A DNA stretch of 64,000 nt from JACDAN01 sp035535195 (GTDB lineage: Bacteria > Actinomycetota > Thermoleophilia > Gaiellales > Gaiellaceae): the NCBI GenBank assembly GCA_035535195.1, contig DATLQK010000026.1, positions 42,833 through 106,832 on the forward strand, read 5' to 3'. Numbering within the stretch: position 1 is the stretch's first letter; each line of letters opens with the position of its first letter. The position numbers were made by a program, and so were the translations under genes. Below, piece by piece: positions 23,426 to 34,908 of this stretch. The notes under the pieces were generated by a model. The model did no database searches and had not been told where the DNA came from. It worked only from the letters and a program-made list of their open reading frames with translations.

Positions 23426-23454
23426 GCTCCCGCCGGGCGGAGCCCGGCTCCGCC
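23426..23454 (-). repeat. Hairpin core of the dispersed repeat, inverted copy
   Basis: In reverse complement these 29 bases equal the cores at 18503-18531 and 27021-27049, apart from one or two loop bases (CTC here, CTT in the others). The stem is GCCGGGC with GCCCGGC. It lies between rimI and tsaD, 29 bases after the rimI stop on the minus strand, where it could also terminate transcription. Confidence 0.65.
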
Positions 23455-23482
23455 CGCGGAGGGAGACCGATCCATCTTGGTC

Positions 23483-23953
23483 TCAGGCACTTGCGCGCTC
23501 GCGCACCGGGTCTTTCCACATGATCACCGCGTCCTCGCGGTTGTCCGTGTAGTAGCCGCGCCGGATGCCGCGCGCGACGAAGCCGAGCCGCTCGTAGAGC
23601 CGGATCGCGCCGGTGTTGGAGACGCGAACCTCGAGCGTGTAGCCGCGGCGGTCGTCGCCGGCGGTGAGATCGAACAGGCGGTTGAGCAGCATCGTGGCGA
23701 CACCGCGGCCCCGGTAGTCCTCGTGCACGGCGACATTCATCACGTGCCAGGCGTCCGCGTAGCGGGAGATGATCAGATAGGCGACGAGCTGCTCATCCGC
23801 GTCCACGTCGACGGCGCCGAGGCAGATCGACGACGGTTTCGCCAGCTCGCCCGCGAACATCGACCTCGACCAGGGCGTCGGGTACGCAGTTCGCTCGATC
23901 CGCTCGATCGCGGGGAGATCGGCCAGGGTGAGGCGTCGCAGCTGGATGGTCAC
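23483..23953 (-). CDS. rimI: Ribosomal protein S18-alanine N-acetyltransferase RimI
   Basis: A 156-residue GNAT acetyltransferase. The opening is typical of RimI (LTLADLPAIERIERTAYPTPW), followed by the acetyl-CoA-binding V-x-x-x-x-R-G-x-G segment VHEDYRGRGVATMLLNRL and the late motif VRVSNTGAIRLYERLGFVARG. It acetylates the N-terminal alanine of ribosomal protein S18 in E. coli; other N-terminal targets are possible. The GTG start overlaps the tsaB stop in GTGA, so the two are translationally coupled. Confidence 0.92.
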   Translation of the reverse strand: MTIQLRRLTLADLPAIERIERTAYPTPWSRSMFAGELAKPSSICLGAVDVDADEQLVAYLIISRYADAWHVMNVAVHEDYRGRGVATMLLNRLFDLTAGDDRRGYTLEVRVSNTGAIRLYERLGFVARGIRRGYYTDNREDAVIMWKDPVRERASA

Positions 23954-24546
23954 TGTCGGGGGCGGTCGACGTCCGGAACACGAAGGTACATGGGTTCGAC
24001 GGCCTCGGGGAGGCCGAAGTCGCGGGCGAGCTGGGCGTGGAAGCGCGCGCGCGGAAGGTGCAGTTCGCTCTCGTCCGGCGGCACCTCGCCACCCGCCGCC
24101 GCGACCACGTCGCGGTACCGACGCGCGCCGTCACCCACATAGGTGCGTCCGGGCTCCACCGGCAGGTCGGCCGGGGCGAGCACCGACGGCCCGCCGTCGA
24201 GCAGCGCGAAGACCTCGCGGCGCCGCGCGTCGATCACCGGCACTGCACCCGGCGCGCCCGCGGCCAGCGCGTCGAGCGTCGAGACGCCGGCCAGCGGGAG
24301 CTCGAGCGCGAACGCGAGCGCCCGCGCCGTCGCGAGCCCCATGCGGAGGCCGGTGAAGCTCCCCGGCCCGATCCCCACCACGAGGCCCTCGACCTGCGAG
24401 TCGCGCACTCCGCCGCGCCGCAGGAGGGCGTCCAGGTCCTCGAGCACCGAGACGGGCCGAGAGATCTGCTCGCCGAGCACCTCCCCGTCCCAGACGAGCG
24501 CGCTCGTGGCGTCGTCCGTGGCGGTGTCGAAGGCGAGGATCAGCAT
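23950..24546 (-). CDS. tsaB: tRNA threonylcarbamoyladenosine biosynthesis protein TsaB
   Basis: A 198-residue protein starting at ATG 24546; the longer frame upstream is a shadow of tsaE. The N-terminal ASKHA half reads LILAFDTATDDATSALV, then VEGLVVGIGPGSFTGLRMGLATARAL, a near-perfect TsaB signature, and PVIDARRREVFALL. TsaB forms the scaffold of the TsaBDE complex that makes t6A37 in tRNA. The start overlaps the tsaE stop by seven bases (ATGCTGA). Confidence 0.95.
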   Translation of the reverse strand: MLILAFDTATDDATSALVWDGEVLGEQISRPVSVLEDLDALLRRGGVRDSQVEGLVVGIGPGSFTGLRMGLATARALAFALELPLAGVSTLDALAAGAPGAVPVIDARRREVFALLDGGPSVLAPADLPVEPGRTYVGDGARRYRDVVAAAGGEVPPDESELHLPRARFHAQLARDFGLPEAVEPMYLRVPDVDRPRQ

Positions 24547-24950
24547 TCGTCCACCCGGATCCTGCGGCGCTCGGGCGCCACGTGCTCGAGCGAGACGGCG
24601 AAACGTGCGGGCGGCAGGACGTCCTTGCCTGCCTCGGGCCACTCGACGAAGCAGACGGCGCCGTCGAAGTACGGCTCGAGGTCGCCCCACTCCGCCGCCG
24701 AGACGCCGGCGAAGCGGTAGAGGTCGAGATGGGAGACGTCGACGCGGCCGCGGTAGCGATGGCCGATCGTGAACGTGGGGCTGGTCACGGGATCGACGAT
24801 GCCCAGCGCTCGGCAGGCGCCGCGGACGAACGTCGTCTTGCCGGTGCCGAGCTCACCGCTGATCGTCACGACCTCCCCGGAGCGGAGCAAGCCGGCGAGC
24901 TCGGCCCCCACGGCCTCGGTGTCCTCGGGCGAGGAGGAGTCGTACTCCAC
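24540..24950 (-). CDS. tsaE: tRNA threonylcarbamoyladenosine biosynthesis ATPase TsaE
   Basis: A 136-residue P-loop ATPase. It shows SGELGTGKTTFVRGACRALG (Walker A at residues 32-39), VTSPTFTIGHRYRG and SHLDLYRFAG, then EPYFDGAVCFVEWPEAG, all diagnostic of TsaE. ATP hydrolysis resets the TsaBD complex. The GTG at 24950 is chosen because it gives the usual length and leaves 13 bases to the divergent gene at 24964. No clear Shine-Dalgarno is visible, so a slightly earlier start is possible. Confidence 0.93.
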   Translation of the reverse strand: MEYDSSSPEDTEAVGAELAGLLRSGEVVTISGELGTGKTTFVRGACRALGIVDPVTSPTFTIGHRYRGRVDVSHLDLYRFAGVSAAEWGDLEPYFDGAVCFVEWPEAGKDVLPPARFAVSLEHVAPERRRIRVDEC

Positions 24951-24963
24951 GGGGGTAGTCTGG

Positions 24964-25395
24964 ATGCTCGTGCGCCGGCGCTGGGACATCGACGAGCGCG
25001 GCCGCGGCGTCGCGGACGCAGCGCGGCTGGTTCCGGACGCCGAGACGCTGGTCGGCTTCATGGCCGAGCAGGACTGGGTGACCGAGGAGCCCGACGCCCA
25101 TCTCCTCCCGCACGTGCGGCGGCTGGCCGCGCAGTTCCCGCTCGAGGAGATGAGCGCCGAGATCGACGGCGACGGCGTGCTCGTCGTCTCGCTGCGCTGG
25201 ACGGATCCGTGGGACCAGCCCGCTGCGACGGCCGCGGCATTCGCCCTGCTCGGCTCGTTCGCGGAGGAGATGACCTATCTCCGGAAGGACGAGGAGCCGG
25301 GCCGCGTCGTCCTCGAGACGGTCACGGGCGTCGTCTCCGACGGCACCTTCGCGCCGCACGGCCACACTGTGCGGATCGAGCTCGCCGAGGGCTAG
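24964..25395 (+). CDS. Hypothetical protein, 143 residues
   Basis: A soluble acidic protein with no recognised family. It starts at ATG 24964, weakly preceded by GGGGG. It has alternating strands and helices (GVLVVSLRWTDPWDQP, AAAFALLGSFAEEMTYL, GRVVLETVTGVVSDGTFAPH) suggesting a compact alpha/beta fold. It is the only plus-strand gene between two minus-strand blocks. Its TAG stop shares a CTAG tetramer with the convergent uracil-DNA glycosylase stop. Confidence 0.65.
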   Translation: MLVRRRWDIDERGRGVADAARLVPDAETLVGFMAEQDWVTEEPDAHLLPHVRRLAAQFPLEEMSAEIDGDGVLVVSLRWTDPWDQPAATAAAFALLGSFAEEMTYLRKDEEPGRVVLETVTGVVSDGTFAPHGHTVRIELAEG

Positions 25396-26024
25396 AAGAG
25401 GCCGAGCTGGACTGCGGGCTGCGGCGCCGCGATGGGCTCCGGCTCGAGCTCGGGCACCTCGACCGCGCGCCCCATCAGCTCGGGCAGGCGCACGAAGTCC
25501 TGCTGCAGCACCTGGAGCATGGCCGGCGTGTACAGCGCGGCCGCGGGGTGGTAGAGCGGGTAGAGCAGCACCTGGTTCCCGCCGACCATCGTGTCCTGCT
25601 CGACGCCGTGGACGCGCGTGATCCCGGTCGGCTTCCCGGAGAGCAGCTTCGTGGCGAAGTTCCCGAGCGTCGCGACCACCTTCGGCTGGATCAGCTCGAT
25701 TTGCCGGAACAGGTGCGGCTCGCACGACTCGATCTCGTCGGGCTGCGGATCGCGGTTGCCCGGAGGCCGGCACTTGAGGACGTTCGCGATGTAGACCTCC
25801 GACCGCTCGAGGCCGATCCCGGCGAGGAGCTTGTCGAGCAGCTTTCCGGCCTGGCCGACGAACGGTGCGCCCTGCTTGTCCTCGTGGAACCCGGGCGCCT
25901 CGCCGACGAACATCAGGTCGGCGTGCGGGTTTCCGACGCCGAAGACGACCTGTGTGCGGCCCTGCGCGAGGCGGCACCGGGTGCAGACCGAGACCTGTTC
26001 GCCGAGCGCGTGGAGCGTTTCCAC
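25392..26024 (-). CDS. Type-4 uracil-DNA glycosylase (4Fe-4S)
   Basis: A 210-residue enzyme that removes uracil from DNA to begin base excision repair. Motif A reads FVGEAPGFHEDKQGAPFVG and motif B region YPLYHPAAALY. Four cysteines at residues 14, 17 (CTRC), 85 (LKCRPPGNRDP) and 101 (ESCEPHLF) have the spacing of the [4Fe-4S] ligands of family 4/5 UDGs. The GTG start at 26024 is chosen because it begins just before the first Cys pair; sequence further upstream is a shadow of FmdB. The gene lies 31 bases after fmdB on the same strand. Confidence 0.93.
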   Translation of the reverse strand: METLHALGEQVSVCTRCRLAQGRTQVVFGVGNPHADLMFVGEAPGFHEDKQGAPFVGQAGKLLDKLLAGIGLERSEVYIANVLKCRPPGNRDPQPDEIESCEPHLFRQIELIQPKVVATLGNFATKLLSGKPTGITRVHGVEQDTMVGGNQVLLYPLYHPAAALYTPAMLQVLQQDFVRLPELMGRAVEVPELEPEPIAAPQPAVQLGLF

Positions 26025-26055
26025 GCGGGCGAGTCTAGGACGACCGCCGGACAGT

Positions 26056-26277
26056 TCAGTGGCCGCAGCCACAGCTGCCGCCGCCGCCGCAGCAGCCGCC
26101 GCCGGCGGACGGCCCGCCGAAGCTCGGCTGCGTGCTCGTGCCGTGCGCGGCGAAGACCGAAAGCTGCTTGCGGACGTTCGAGTCGCCGCACTCCGGGCAG
26201 TCGGGCTGCTCCCCGTTCCGGACGAGCTCCTCGAAGTGCGACTCGCACTGCATGCAGACGTACTCGTAGATCGGCAT
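26056..26277 (-). CDS. FmdB-family zinc ribbon protein
   Basis: A 73-residue protein whose first 40 residues match the FmdB zinc ribbon: MPIYEYVCMQCESHFE and PDCPECGDSNVRKQLS give two C-x-x-C pairs. The C-terminus is a Gly/Cys-rich tail ending GGSCGCGH, typical of this family. A regulatory role has been proposed for FmdB but is unproven. It sits between a TMEM175-like gene (11 bases away) and the uracil-DNA glycosylase on the same strand. Confidence 0.9.
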   Translation of the reverse strand: MPIYEYVCMQCESHFEELVRNGEQPDCPECGDSNVRKQLSVFAAHGTSTQPSFGGPSAGGGCCGGGGSCGCGH

Positions 26278-26287
26278 CGCGCTGAGT

Positions 26288-26911
26288 CTACAGCTCGGAC
26301 TTGGCCCAGCCCGGCGCCCAGAACGTGGAGGAGAGCGCGTAGAAGACGACGATCACCGCGTGGAGGATGAACGCTGCCAGCGGGTTGATGATCGCGACGA
26401 CGACCGTGCTCAAATACAGCGGCACGCCGGGCAGATACGAGCGCGTGATCCCCTCCACCTCGACCGGGTCGGCGTCCTCGCGGAGGAGGTGCCCCCAGCG
26501 ACGGGCGTAGTTCCAGAGGAGGTTGAAGCAGATCGCACAGCCGGTCAGCGCGATGCCGTAGAGGATCACCGCGTCCCGGGCAGACTCGCCCTCCTCGAGG
26601 AAAGCGGCCATCACTTTCGTCGGGTAGGGCACGAAGGCAATACTCATCAGGAGCAGCGTGTTCAGCAGCATGAAGATCCGGTCCGTCCGAGCGATGTGGA
26701 CGAAGATCGTGTGGTGGTTGATCCACATCACGCCGATGGTCAGGAAGCTGATCGTGTAAGCGATCAGCGACGGCCAGAGGTGGAGGAACGCGTGCCAGAA
26801 CCCGTCCTCGCCGACGTCGGGAATCGGGAGCTCGAGCACGAGCAAGGTGATCGCGATCGCAATCACCCCGTCGCTGAAGGTTTCCAGGCGTGCCGTTTCC
26901 ACCAGCGCCAC
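26288..26911 (-). CDS. TMEM175-family potassium channel-like membrane protein
   Basis: A 207-residue protein with six predicted helices and the defining motif R-x-x-x-F-S-D-G-V (RLETFSDGVIAIAITLLVLE) in the first helix. Bacterial TMEM175 proteins form tetrameric K+-permeable channels lacking the TVGYG filter. HHTIFVHIARTDRIF between helices 3 and 4 is also typical. The start is GTG at 26911. A copy of the dispersed repeat lies 43 bases upstream. K+ conductance is by homology only. Confidence 0.88.
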   Translation of the reverse strand: MALVETARLETFSDGVIAIAITLLVLELPIPDVGEDGFWHAFLHLWPSLIAYTISFLTIGVMWINHHTIFVHIARTDRIFMLLNTLLLMSIAFVPYPTKVMAAFLEEGESARDAVILYGIALTGCAICFNLLWNYARRWGHLLREDADPVEVEGITRSYLPGVPLYLSTVVVAIINPLAAFILHAVIVVFYALSSTFWAPGWAKSEL

Positions 26912-26953
26912 CTTTCCAGTTTCTCGGGCTCAGGAACGGCGCTGGCGGTGCGA

Positions 26954-27067
26954 GGCCGGAGGGGACAGTGCTACTTGCACGGCCCCGGAGAGCCTCGTGC
27001 CGTCAGCGGCGTTAGGCGGCGGCGGAGCCGGGCTTTGCCCGGCGGGAGCTGCCGCCGGCCTGTGCCC
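26954..27067 (+). repeat. Dispersed ~114-base repeat element, copy 2
   Basis: The second full copy of the element at 18435-18548, same orientation and with only scattered differences. Its hairpin core is at 27021-27049 (loop CTTTGCC instead of CTTCGCC). It occupies the gap between the small gene at 27133 and the TMEM175-like gene. Both full copies thus lie just upstream of minus-strand genes. Confidence 0.8.
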
Positions 27068-27076
27068 GAGAAAGGT

Positions 27077-27112
27077 GGCGGGGGCGAGTCTGCGGCCAAC
27101 TCGACCCCCGCC
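27077..27112. terminator. Strong hairpin, terminator of the 43-residue gene
   Basis: GGCGGGGGCGAGT pairs with ACTCGACCCCCGCC, leaving one bulged base and a nine-base loop. It lies 20 bases downstream of the stop of the minus-strand gene at 27133-27264 and before the dispersed repeat. No U-tract follows. Confidence 0.6.
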
Positions 27113-27132
27113 CTGAGCGCCCAGCCGTTCCC

Positions 27133-27264
27133 TTAGCGCTCGATCTCCACGACGGCGTGCGCCGACTTCAGATACTCGAGCTGGAACTCGCCTCCGACCT
27201 TGTGACAGTGCAACTTCACGCTGGTCCCAATCGGGAACGCTGAGACGTCGGTACCCGAGCGCAT
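27133..27264 (-). CDS. Small histidine/cysteine protein, 43 residues
   Basis: ATG at 27264 to TAA at 27133, followed by a strong hairpin. The peptide reads as one beta-rich unit: FPIGTSVKLHCHKVGGEF, then QLEYLKSAHAVVEIER. The central H-C-H cluster and the final basic/acidic strands look like a short conserved domain and not random sequence. It may bind a metal. It sits alone between the divergent pantothenate operon and the repeat. No characterised family is recognised. Confidence 0.6.
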   Translation of the reverse strand: MRSGTDVSAFPIGTSVKLHCHKVGGEFQLEYLKSAHAVVEIER

Positions 27265-27372
27265 AGTGCACGAAACGGCGGCTGCCGTCGGTCGCGGCGC
27301 GTGACCGCTGGGCTAACCGGCGGCGGGATAGACTGCAACCGGCCCGGTATCCGCAAGGAACTGGAGCGATAC

Positions 27373-28038
27373 GTGATTAAAAGCGTGAACGTCATCGGCC
27401 GCGGCCGCGTCGGTTCGGCCATCGCTGTCCGCCTCGAGGAGCGAGGCGTCGAGCTGACCGCGGACCAGTCCGAGCTCGTCCTGCTGTGCGTCCCGGATAC
27501 CGCCATCGCGGACGTTGTCCGGTGTCAGACACTCGACGCGTCCCAATGGGTCGGCCACACGAGCGGCGCGACGCCGCTCTCGGCGCTCGGGGAGCACGAG
27601 CGGCGGTTCGGGCTCCACCCGCTGCAGAGCTTCTCGCGCTCGCGGGGGCCCGAGCAGCTCGACGGCGCCGCGGCGGCCGTGACGGGCGAGACCGACGAGG
27701 CGCGCGCGATCGGCTTCGAGCTGGCGCGACTGCTCGGCCTCGAGCCCTTCGAGCTCGGCGAGCAGGACCGGGCGCTCTACCACGCCGGCGCGGCGATTGC
27801 CTCGAACTACCTCGTGACCCTCCACGACGCCGCAGCCCAGGTCTTCGAGGAGGTCGGCGCCCCAGTGGACGCGCTCCGAACGCTGATGCAGGGCGTGATC
27901 GACAACGGCTTCGAGCTCACCGGGCCGATCGCCCGCGGCGACTGGGAGACGGTGGAGCGGCACGAGCAGGCGATCGCGGCGCGCATCCCGAAGCTCGCGC
28001 GGCTCTACCGCGTGCACGCGGAGGCGACCACGCCGTGA
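27373..28038 (+). CDS. Rossmann-like and DUF2520 domain protein (possible ketopantoate reductase-like)
   Basis: A 221-residue protein. The GTG start at 27373 has GGAG six bases upstream. The N-terminal Rossmann domain shows VNVIGRGRVGSAIAVRLEER and LVLLCVPDTAI, then VGHTSGATPLSAL. The C-terminal half matches DUF2520 (ALYHAGAAIASNYLVTLHD, GPIARGDWETVERH). The fold resembles 6-phosphogluconate and ketopantoate reductases. The stop overlaps panC (GTGA), making it the first gene of a pantothenate operon, and no panE is present in the operon. Reduction of ketopantoate is a plausible but unproven role. An imperfect REP sequence (27519-27535) lies inside the coding region. Confidence 0.85.
   Translation: MIKSVNVIGRGRVGSAIAVRLEERGVELTADQSELVLLCVPDTAIADVVRCQTLDASQWVGHTSGATPLSALGEHERRFGLHPLQSFSRSRGPEQLDGAAAAVTGETDEARAIGFELARLLGLEPFELGEQDRALYHAGAAIASNYLVTLHDAAAQVFEEVGAPVDALRTLMQGVIDNGFELTGPIARGDWETVERHEQAIAARIPKLARLYRVHAEATTP
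27519..27535 (+). repeat. REP-like fragment within coding sequence
   Basis: CCGGTGTCAGACACTCG is identical over 17 bases to the third REP copy near the transposase remnant (34357-34373). It encodes RCQTL of the DUF2520 protein, in a variable loop just before the conserved VGHTSGA. It may be an exapted REP or coincidence. Confidence 0.45.
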
Positions 28039-28801
28039 AGGTCGTTCGCACGATCGAGGAGCTGGACGAGACGCTCGCGCCCCTCAGAACCGGCTCGATC
28101 GGCCTCGTCCCGACGATGGGCGCCTTCCACGCCGGCCATGTCTCGCTGTTCCGCGCCGCGCGCGAGGAGTGCGACGCCGTCGTCGTCAGCCTGTTCGTCA
28201 ACCCGACGCAATTCGAGCGCCCCGACGACCTCGCCCGCTACCCGCAGGACGAGGCGGGCGACCTGGCGGTCGCGGAGAAGGAAGGCGCAGACGTGGTGTT
28301 CGCGCCCGCCGCCGACGAGCTGTTCCCGCCGAGATTCCAGACCTGGGTCGAGGTGGAGGAGCTCGGCCGAAGGCTCGAGGGCGAGCACCGGCCGGGCCAT
28401 TTCCGCGGCGTCGCCACGGTCTGCCTGAAGCTCTTCAACCTCGTCCGGCCCCGCCGTGCGTACTTCGGGCAGAAGGACGCGCAGCAGACGGCCGTAATCC
28501 GCCGACTCGTCCGTGACCTGAATCTGCCGCTCGAGATCCGGGTGCTGCCGACGGTTCGCGACGAGGACGGCCTCGCCCTTTCGTCCCGCAACGCGCTCCT
28601 CACCCCAGAGGAGCGGGAGCTCGCACTCTCCCTCCCCCGCGCCTTGGCCACGCACGACCCGGCCAGGGCGCGCGAGCTCCTCGACGGCCTCGAGGTGGAG
28701 TACGTCGAGGTCGCGGACTTCGAGCCCAAGGTTCTCGCCGCCGCAGTGCGCGTCGGGGAAACCCGCCTGATCGACAACGTCGTCCTTGAAGGAGACCAGC
28801 C

Positions 28802-28805
<4 letters not shown>
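28035..28805 (+). CDS. panC: Pantothenate synthetase PanC
   Basis: A 256-residue ligase that joins pantoate and beta-alanine using ATP, the last step of pantothenate synthesis. Signatures: LVPTMGAFHAGHVSLFRAAR (the HIGH-like H-x-G-H), VSLFVNPTQFERPDDLARYP, PGHFRGVATVCLKLFNLVRP, FGQKDAQQTAVIRRLVRDL and LALSSRNALLTPEER, including the KMSKS-like SSRN loop. The GTG start overlaps the upstream stop, and its own stop overlaps panB (ATGA). Confidence 0.96.
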
Positions 28806-29698
<893 letters not shown>

Positions 29699-30220
29699 CG
29701 TCGCGAGCCAGACGGCCGAGAGCACGACCGCCGTTGCGGCACGCGCGGCGCTCCAGCCCTCGACCTCCCGCAGACCGAGCACCAGCAGCACGAGGCTCGC
29801 CGCCGCCGGCAGCACGAGCAGCCAGGGCCAGAGCAGCCAGAGCGGAAACGCAAAGGCGAGCGGGAGGAACGAGTAGGCGAGGACGTGGCGCGTCCGGCGC
29901 TTCTCACGGGCGCCGCCGAGGCGCGGGACGACGAAGCCGAGCGCCCAACCGCCGACCCAGTAGACGACGAAGCCCAGGCAGAGCCCGGTGACGAAGAGCC
30001 AGATGGCGCCGTCGACGCGGTCGAGGTCGCGGATCTCGTCGCCCCCCACCGCGAGGCCGACTGCCACGCCCGCACAGAACGCGAGCACCGCGACGGTCTC
30101 GGAGCGGTCGGTGTCCTCGCGGAGGTGAGCGAACCTCCCCACGAGTGGATTACAGCCCAGGAACCGCCGTGTTGGTGGAGTCGACGATCGTCAACGTCAG
30201 TCGCGCGCCGACTCGACCGT

Positions 30221-30860
30221 TCACCGGCGGCGACGCGCGACCACGGTGATCCCGTCCCTGAGCGTGCGCGGAAGGGCACGGCCCGCCGCCCGGAAGACGC
30301 GGTTCTTGCGAGTGCCGTGGTCGAAGTAGTTGGCCGTCAGGATCCGCTCCACCTCGAGTCCGGCCGCGGTGAAAGCCTCACGGAGCTCGCTCACCGTGTA
30401 CTCGTGGAAGTGCCCGGGGTTCCTGGGCTCATCCCTGATCGGCTCATACGGGTTGCGCCCGAGCAGCAGCCGGAGGCGGTTCGGGAGCGAGGCCGCGTTC
30501 GGGGTTTGGAGGATCAGCCGGCCGCCGTCGGTGAGGGCCTCGCCCAGGTACCGGAGCAGAGGCACCGGCGCCACCCGGAGGTGCTCGACCACCTCGGAAC
30601 AGATCACGACGTCGTGCGGCTCGAGCGGCGGCCGGTCGGCGTCGTTCAGGTCGAGCTCGACGTGCGTTTCGCCGTCACGGAGCGGGAAGCGGTGGTCGAA
30701 CCAGCCGAGCGTGTCGACGGTCGCCGCCGGGAGCTCCTCGCGGAGGAGTCGCGTCTCGTAGCTCGGCCCGACGACGAGGATCCGCCGCGGCGCGAGCCCG
30801 CGCACGAGGTCGACGAGCAGCTCGTAGCGCCGAGCGTGCGTCCGGAAGTAGACGGGATCG

Positions 30861-30868
<8 letters not shown>
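30221..30868 (-). CDS. Class I SAM-dependent methyltransferase
   Basis: A Rossmann-fold methyltransferase. ILVVGPSYETRLLREEL is the motif I region (with GP instead of the usual GCGxG), DVVICSEVVEHLRVAP is the E-V-x-E-H-L post-motif, and GGRLILQTPNAASLPNRLRLL a typical motif III of methyltransferase_11/23 proteins. The obvious GTG is at 30805, but the frame upstream continues with credible coding (DDPVYFRTHARRYELLVDL) to a CTG at 30866-30868 overlapping the uvrA stop. The extended start is preferred but uncertain. Substrate unknown. Confidence 0.75.
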
Positions 30869-33689
<2,821 letters not shown>

Positions 33690-34176
33690 AACCGGCCAGT
33701 TTAGCCGTGGCGGAGGACGCGAACAAGTGTTCGCTCAGCTCCGTTTCGCGGGTTACGCCGGACCACGGCCAGTCCTGCCAGCGGTCGACGAGGCCGGCAC
33801 GGACGGGGTTGTCGAGTACGTACTCGATCGCCGCCGCGAGGTGCCTCTCGTCCCGGATCACGCGTGAGGAGAAGCGTTCGGCGAAGAGGGCGCCGAAGCG
33901 CCGATGTCTGGCGTTGTGCTCGCGCGCGTAGTGCCCGTGGAGCCACTGCATCGCGCGGGAGAGCTGCTCCGTGGGGCCTTCGAGGACCGCGTGGTGGTGG
34001 GTCGTCATCAGGCACCAGCACTCGAGCACGAGCCCGAACCGCCGGATCGCCCCGCCGAGGTGGATCAGGAACAGGCGCCGGTCGACATCGTCCCGGAAGA
34101 GCGGCGCTTCGGCGACGCTCCGCGCCGTGACGTGGAAGTAGCCGTCGGGCAGGCTCGACCGAAGCACGCGTCCCAT
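33690..34176 (-). pseudogene. REP-associated tyrosine transposase (RAYT), 3' end lost into uvrA
   Basis: The frame from ATG 34176 encodes an almost complete HUH transposase domain of about 140 residues. It has GYFHVTARSV, the H-x-H metal site in LMTTHHHAVLEGP, YAREHNARHRRFGALFAERF with the likely catalytic Tyr, and LDNPVRAGLVDRWQDWPWSG. Unlike intact relatives it has no stop near the end of the domain. The frame stays open across the uvrA start and about 1 kb into uvrA, which is not credible as protein. The end given is where uvrA begins. Three REP palindromes lie just upstream, the usual partnership for RAYT enzymes. Confidence 0.75.
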
Positions 34177-34248
34177 CGGGGTCCAATCCTGTCGCGGCGC
34201 CGGCGGCTACGAGACAGGTCGCGCCTGTTCCTTCCCACTTCCGGCACG

Positions 34249-34379
34249 GCCTCGGCAGCCGCGACCGGTGTCAGACACCCGTCGTGGGCCTCGGCAGCCG
34301 CGACCGGTGTCAGACACCCGTCGTGGCTGGGCGCGCCTGGCCCTCGCCGGGCACGGCCGGTGTCAGACACTCGTCATGG
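34249..34379 (+). repeat. REP cluster: three palindromes, two in a perfect 39-base tandem duplication
   Basis: The palindrome GGTGTCAGACACC with right flank CGTCGTGG occurs at 34265-34287 and 34304-34326. A variant (…CACTCGTCATGG) is at 34357-34379. The first two are inside an exact 39-base tandem repeat (34249-34287 and 34288-34326). They lie 73-203 bases upstream of the transposase start. Matching solitary copies exist at 6888-6915 and, partially, at 27519-27535. The 225-base gap 34187-34411 holds nothing else recognisable. Confidence 0.85.
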
Positions 34380-34411
34380 CTCGGCGGTGCTGGGCTAAAG
34401 AGGACTCGGCT

Positions 34412-34840
34412 CTAGCCGGCGAGGCGCTCAACCAGGTGGTAGAGCCGCTTCGGGCGCGGGATCTTCTCCAGCGCCAATGGGCCGACGACGACCGTGCCGT
34501 AGCCCAGGAGCTGGCCCGCGAAGGTCTGCTCGAGCTCGACCGCCTCGACCGCTCGCAAGCGCACGGCCTGCGCCTTGCGCCGCAGCGTCCCGTTGACGAC
34601 GAAGACCTTCTCGGTCGTCACGACGATCCGGGTTTGCTCCCACTTCCACACCGCCCGCAGAGCGATCACCACCGCAAGCGCGACGACCACGTCGCCGACG
34701 AGGTCGACTGGCTGCGGAAGGGTCGTCAACACCCCGCCCACGCCGCCGAGCACGATCGCCCACAGGAGCGGCCGCGCGAGCACGATCCCGTGTCGCCTGG
34801 CCTCGAGGCAGATCTCCTCGTGCTCGTCGTCCGCGATCAC
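34412..34840 (-). CDS. Membrane protein with bacterial PH domain (YdbS/YdbT-like)
   Basis: A 142-residue protein from GTG 34840. Two adjacent helices (about 17-36 and 42-62) precede a bPH_2 domain: WKWEQTRIVVTTEKVFVVNG, KAQAVRLRAVEAVELEQTFAG, QLLGYGTVVVGPLAL. This is the common small membrane-anchored PH architecture with unknown ligand. The frame is open to 34939, but that extension would overlap the divergent AI-2E-type transporter, so the inner GTG is preferred. Confidence 0.75.
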   Translation of the reverse strand: MIADDEHEEICLEARRHGIVLARPLLWAIVLGGVGGVLTTLPQPVDLVGDVVVALAVVIALRAVWKWEQTRIVVTTEKVFVVNGTLRRKAQAVRLRAVEAVELEQTFAGQLLGYGTVVVGPLALEKIPRPKRLYHLVERLAG

Positions 34841-34908
34841 GCCCGCGGCTTTCGCGCCGAACCCGGGCGTTTCCTGCGGGTTTGTCGCAGAGCGAACCCG
34901 GCGAAACC

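Noticed and set aside
26954..27067. Considered a structured non-coding RNA gene for the repeat element
   Set aside because: A hairpin core alone is not evidence of a specific RNA family; kept as a repeat.
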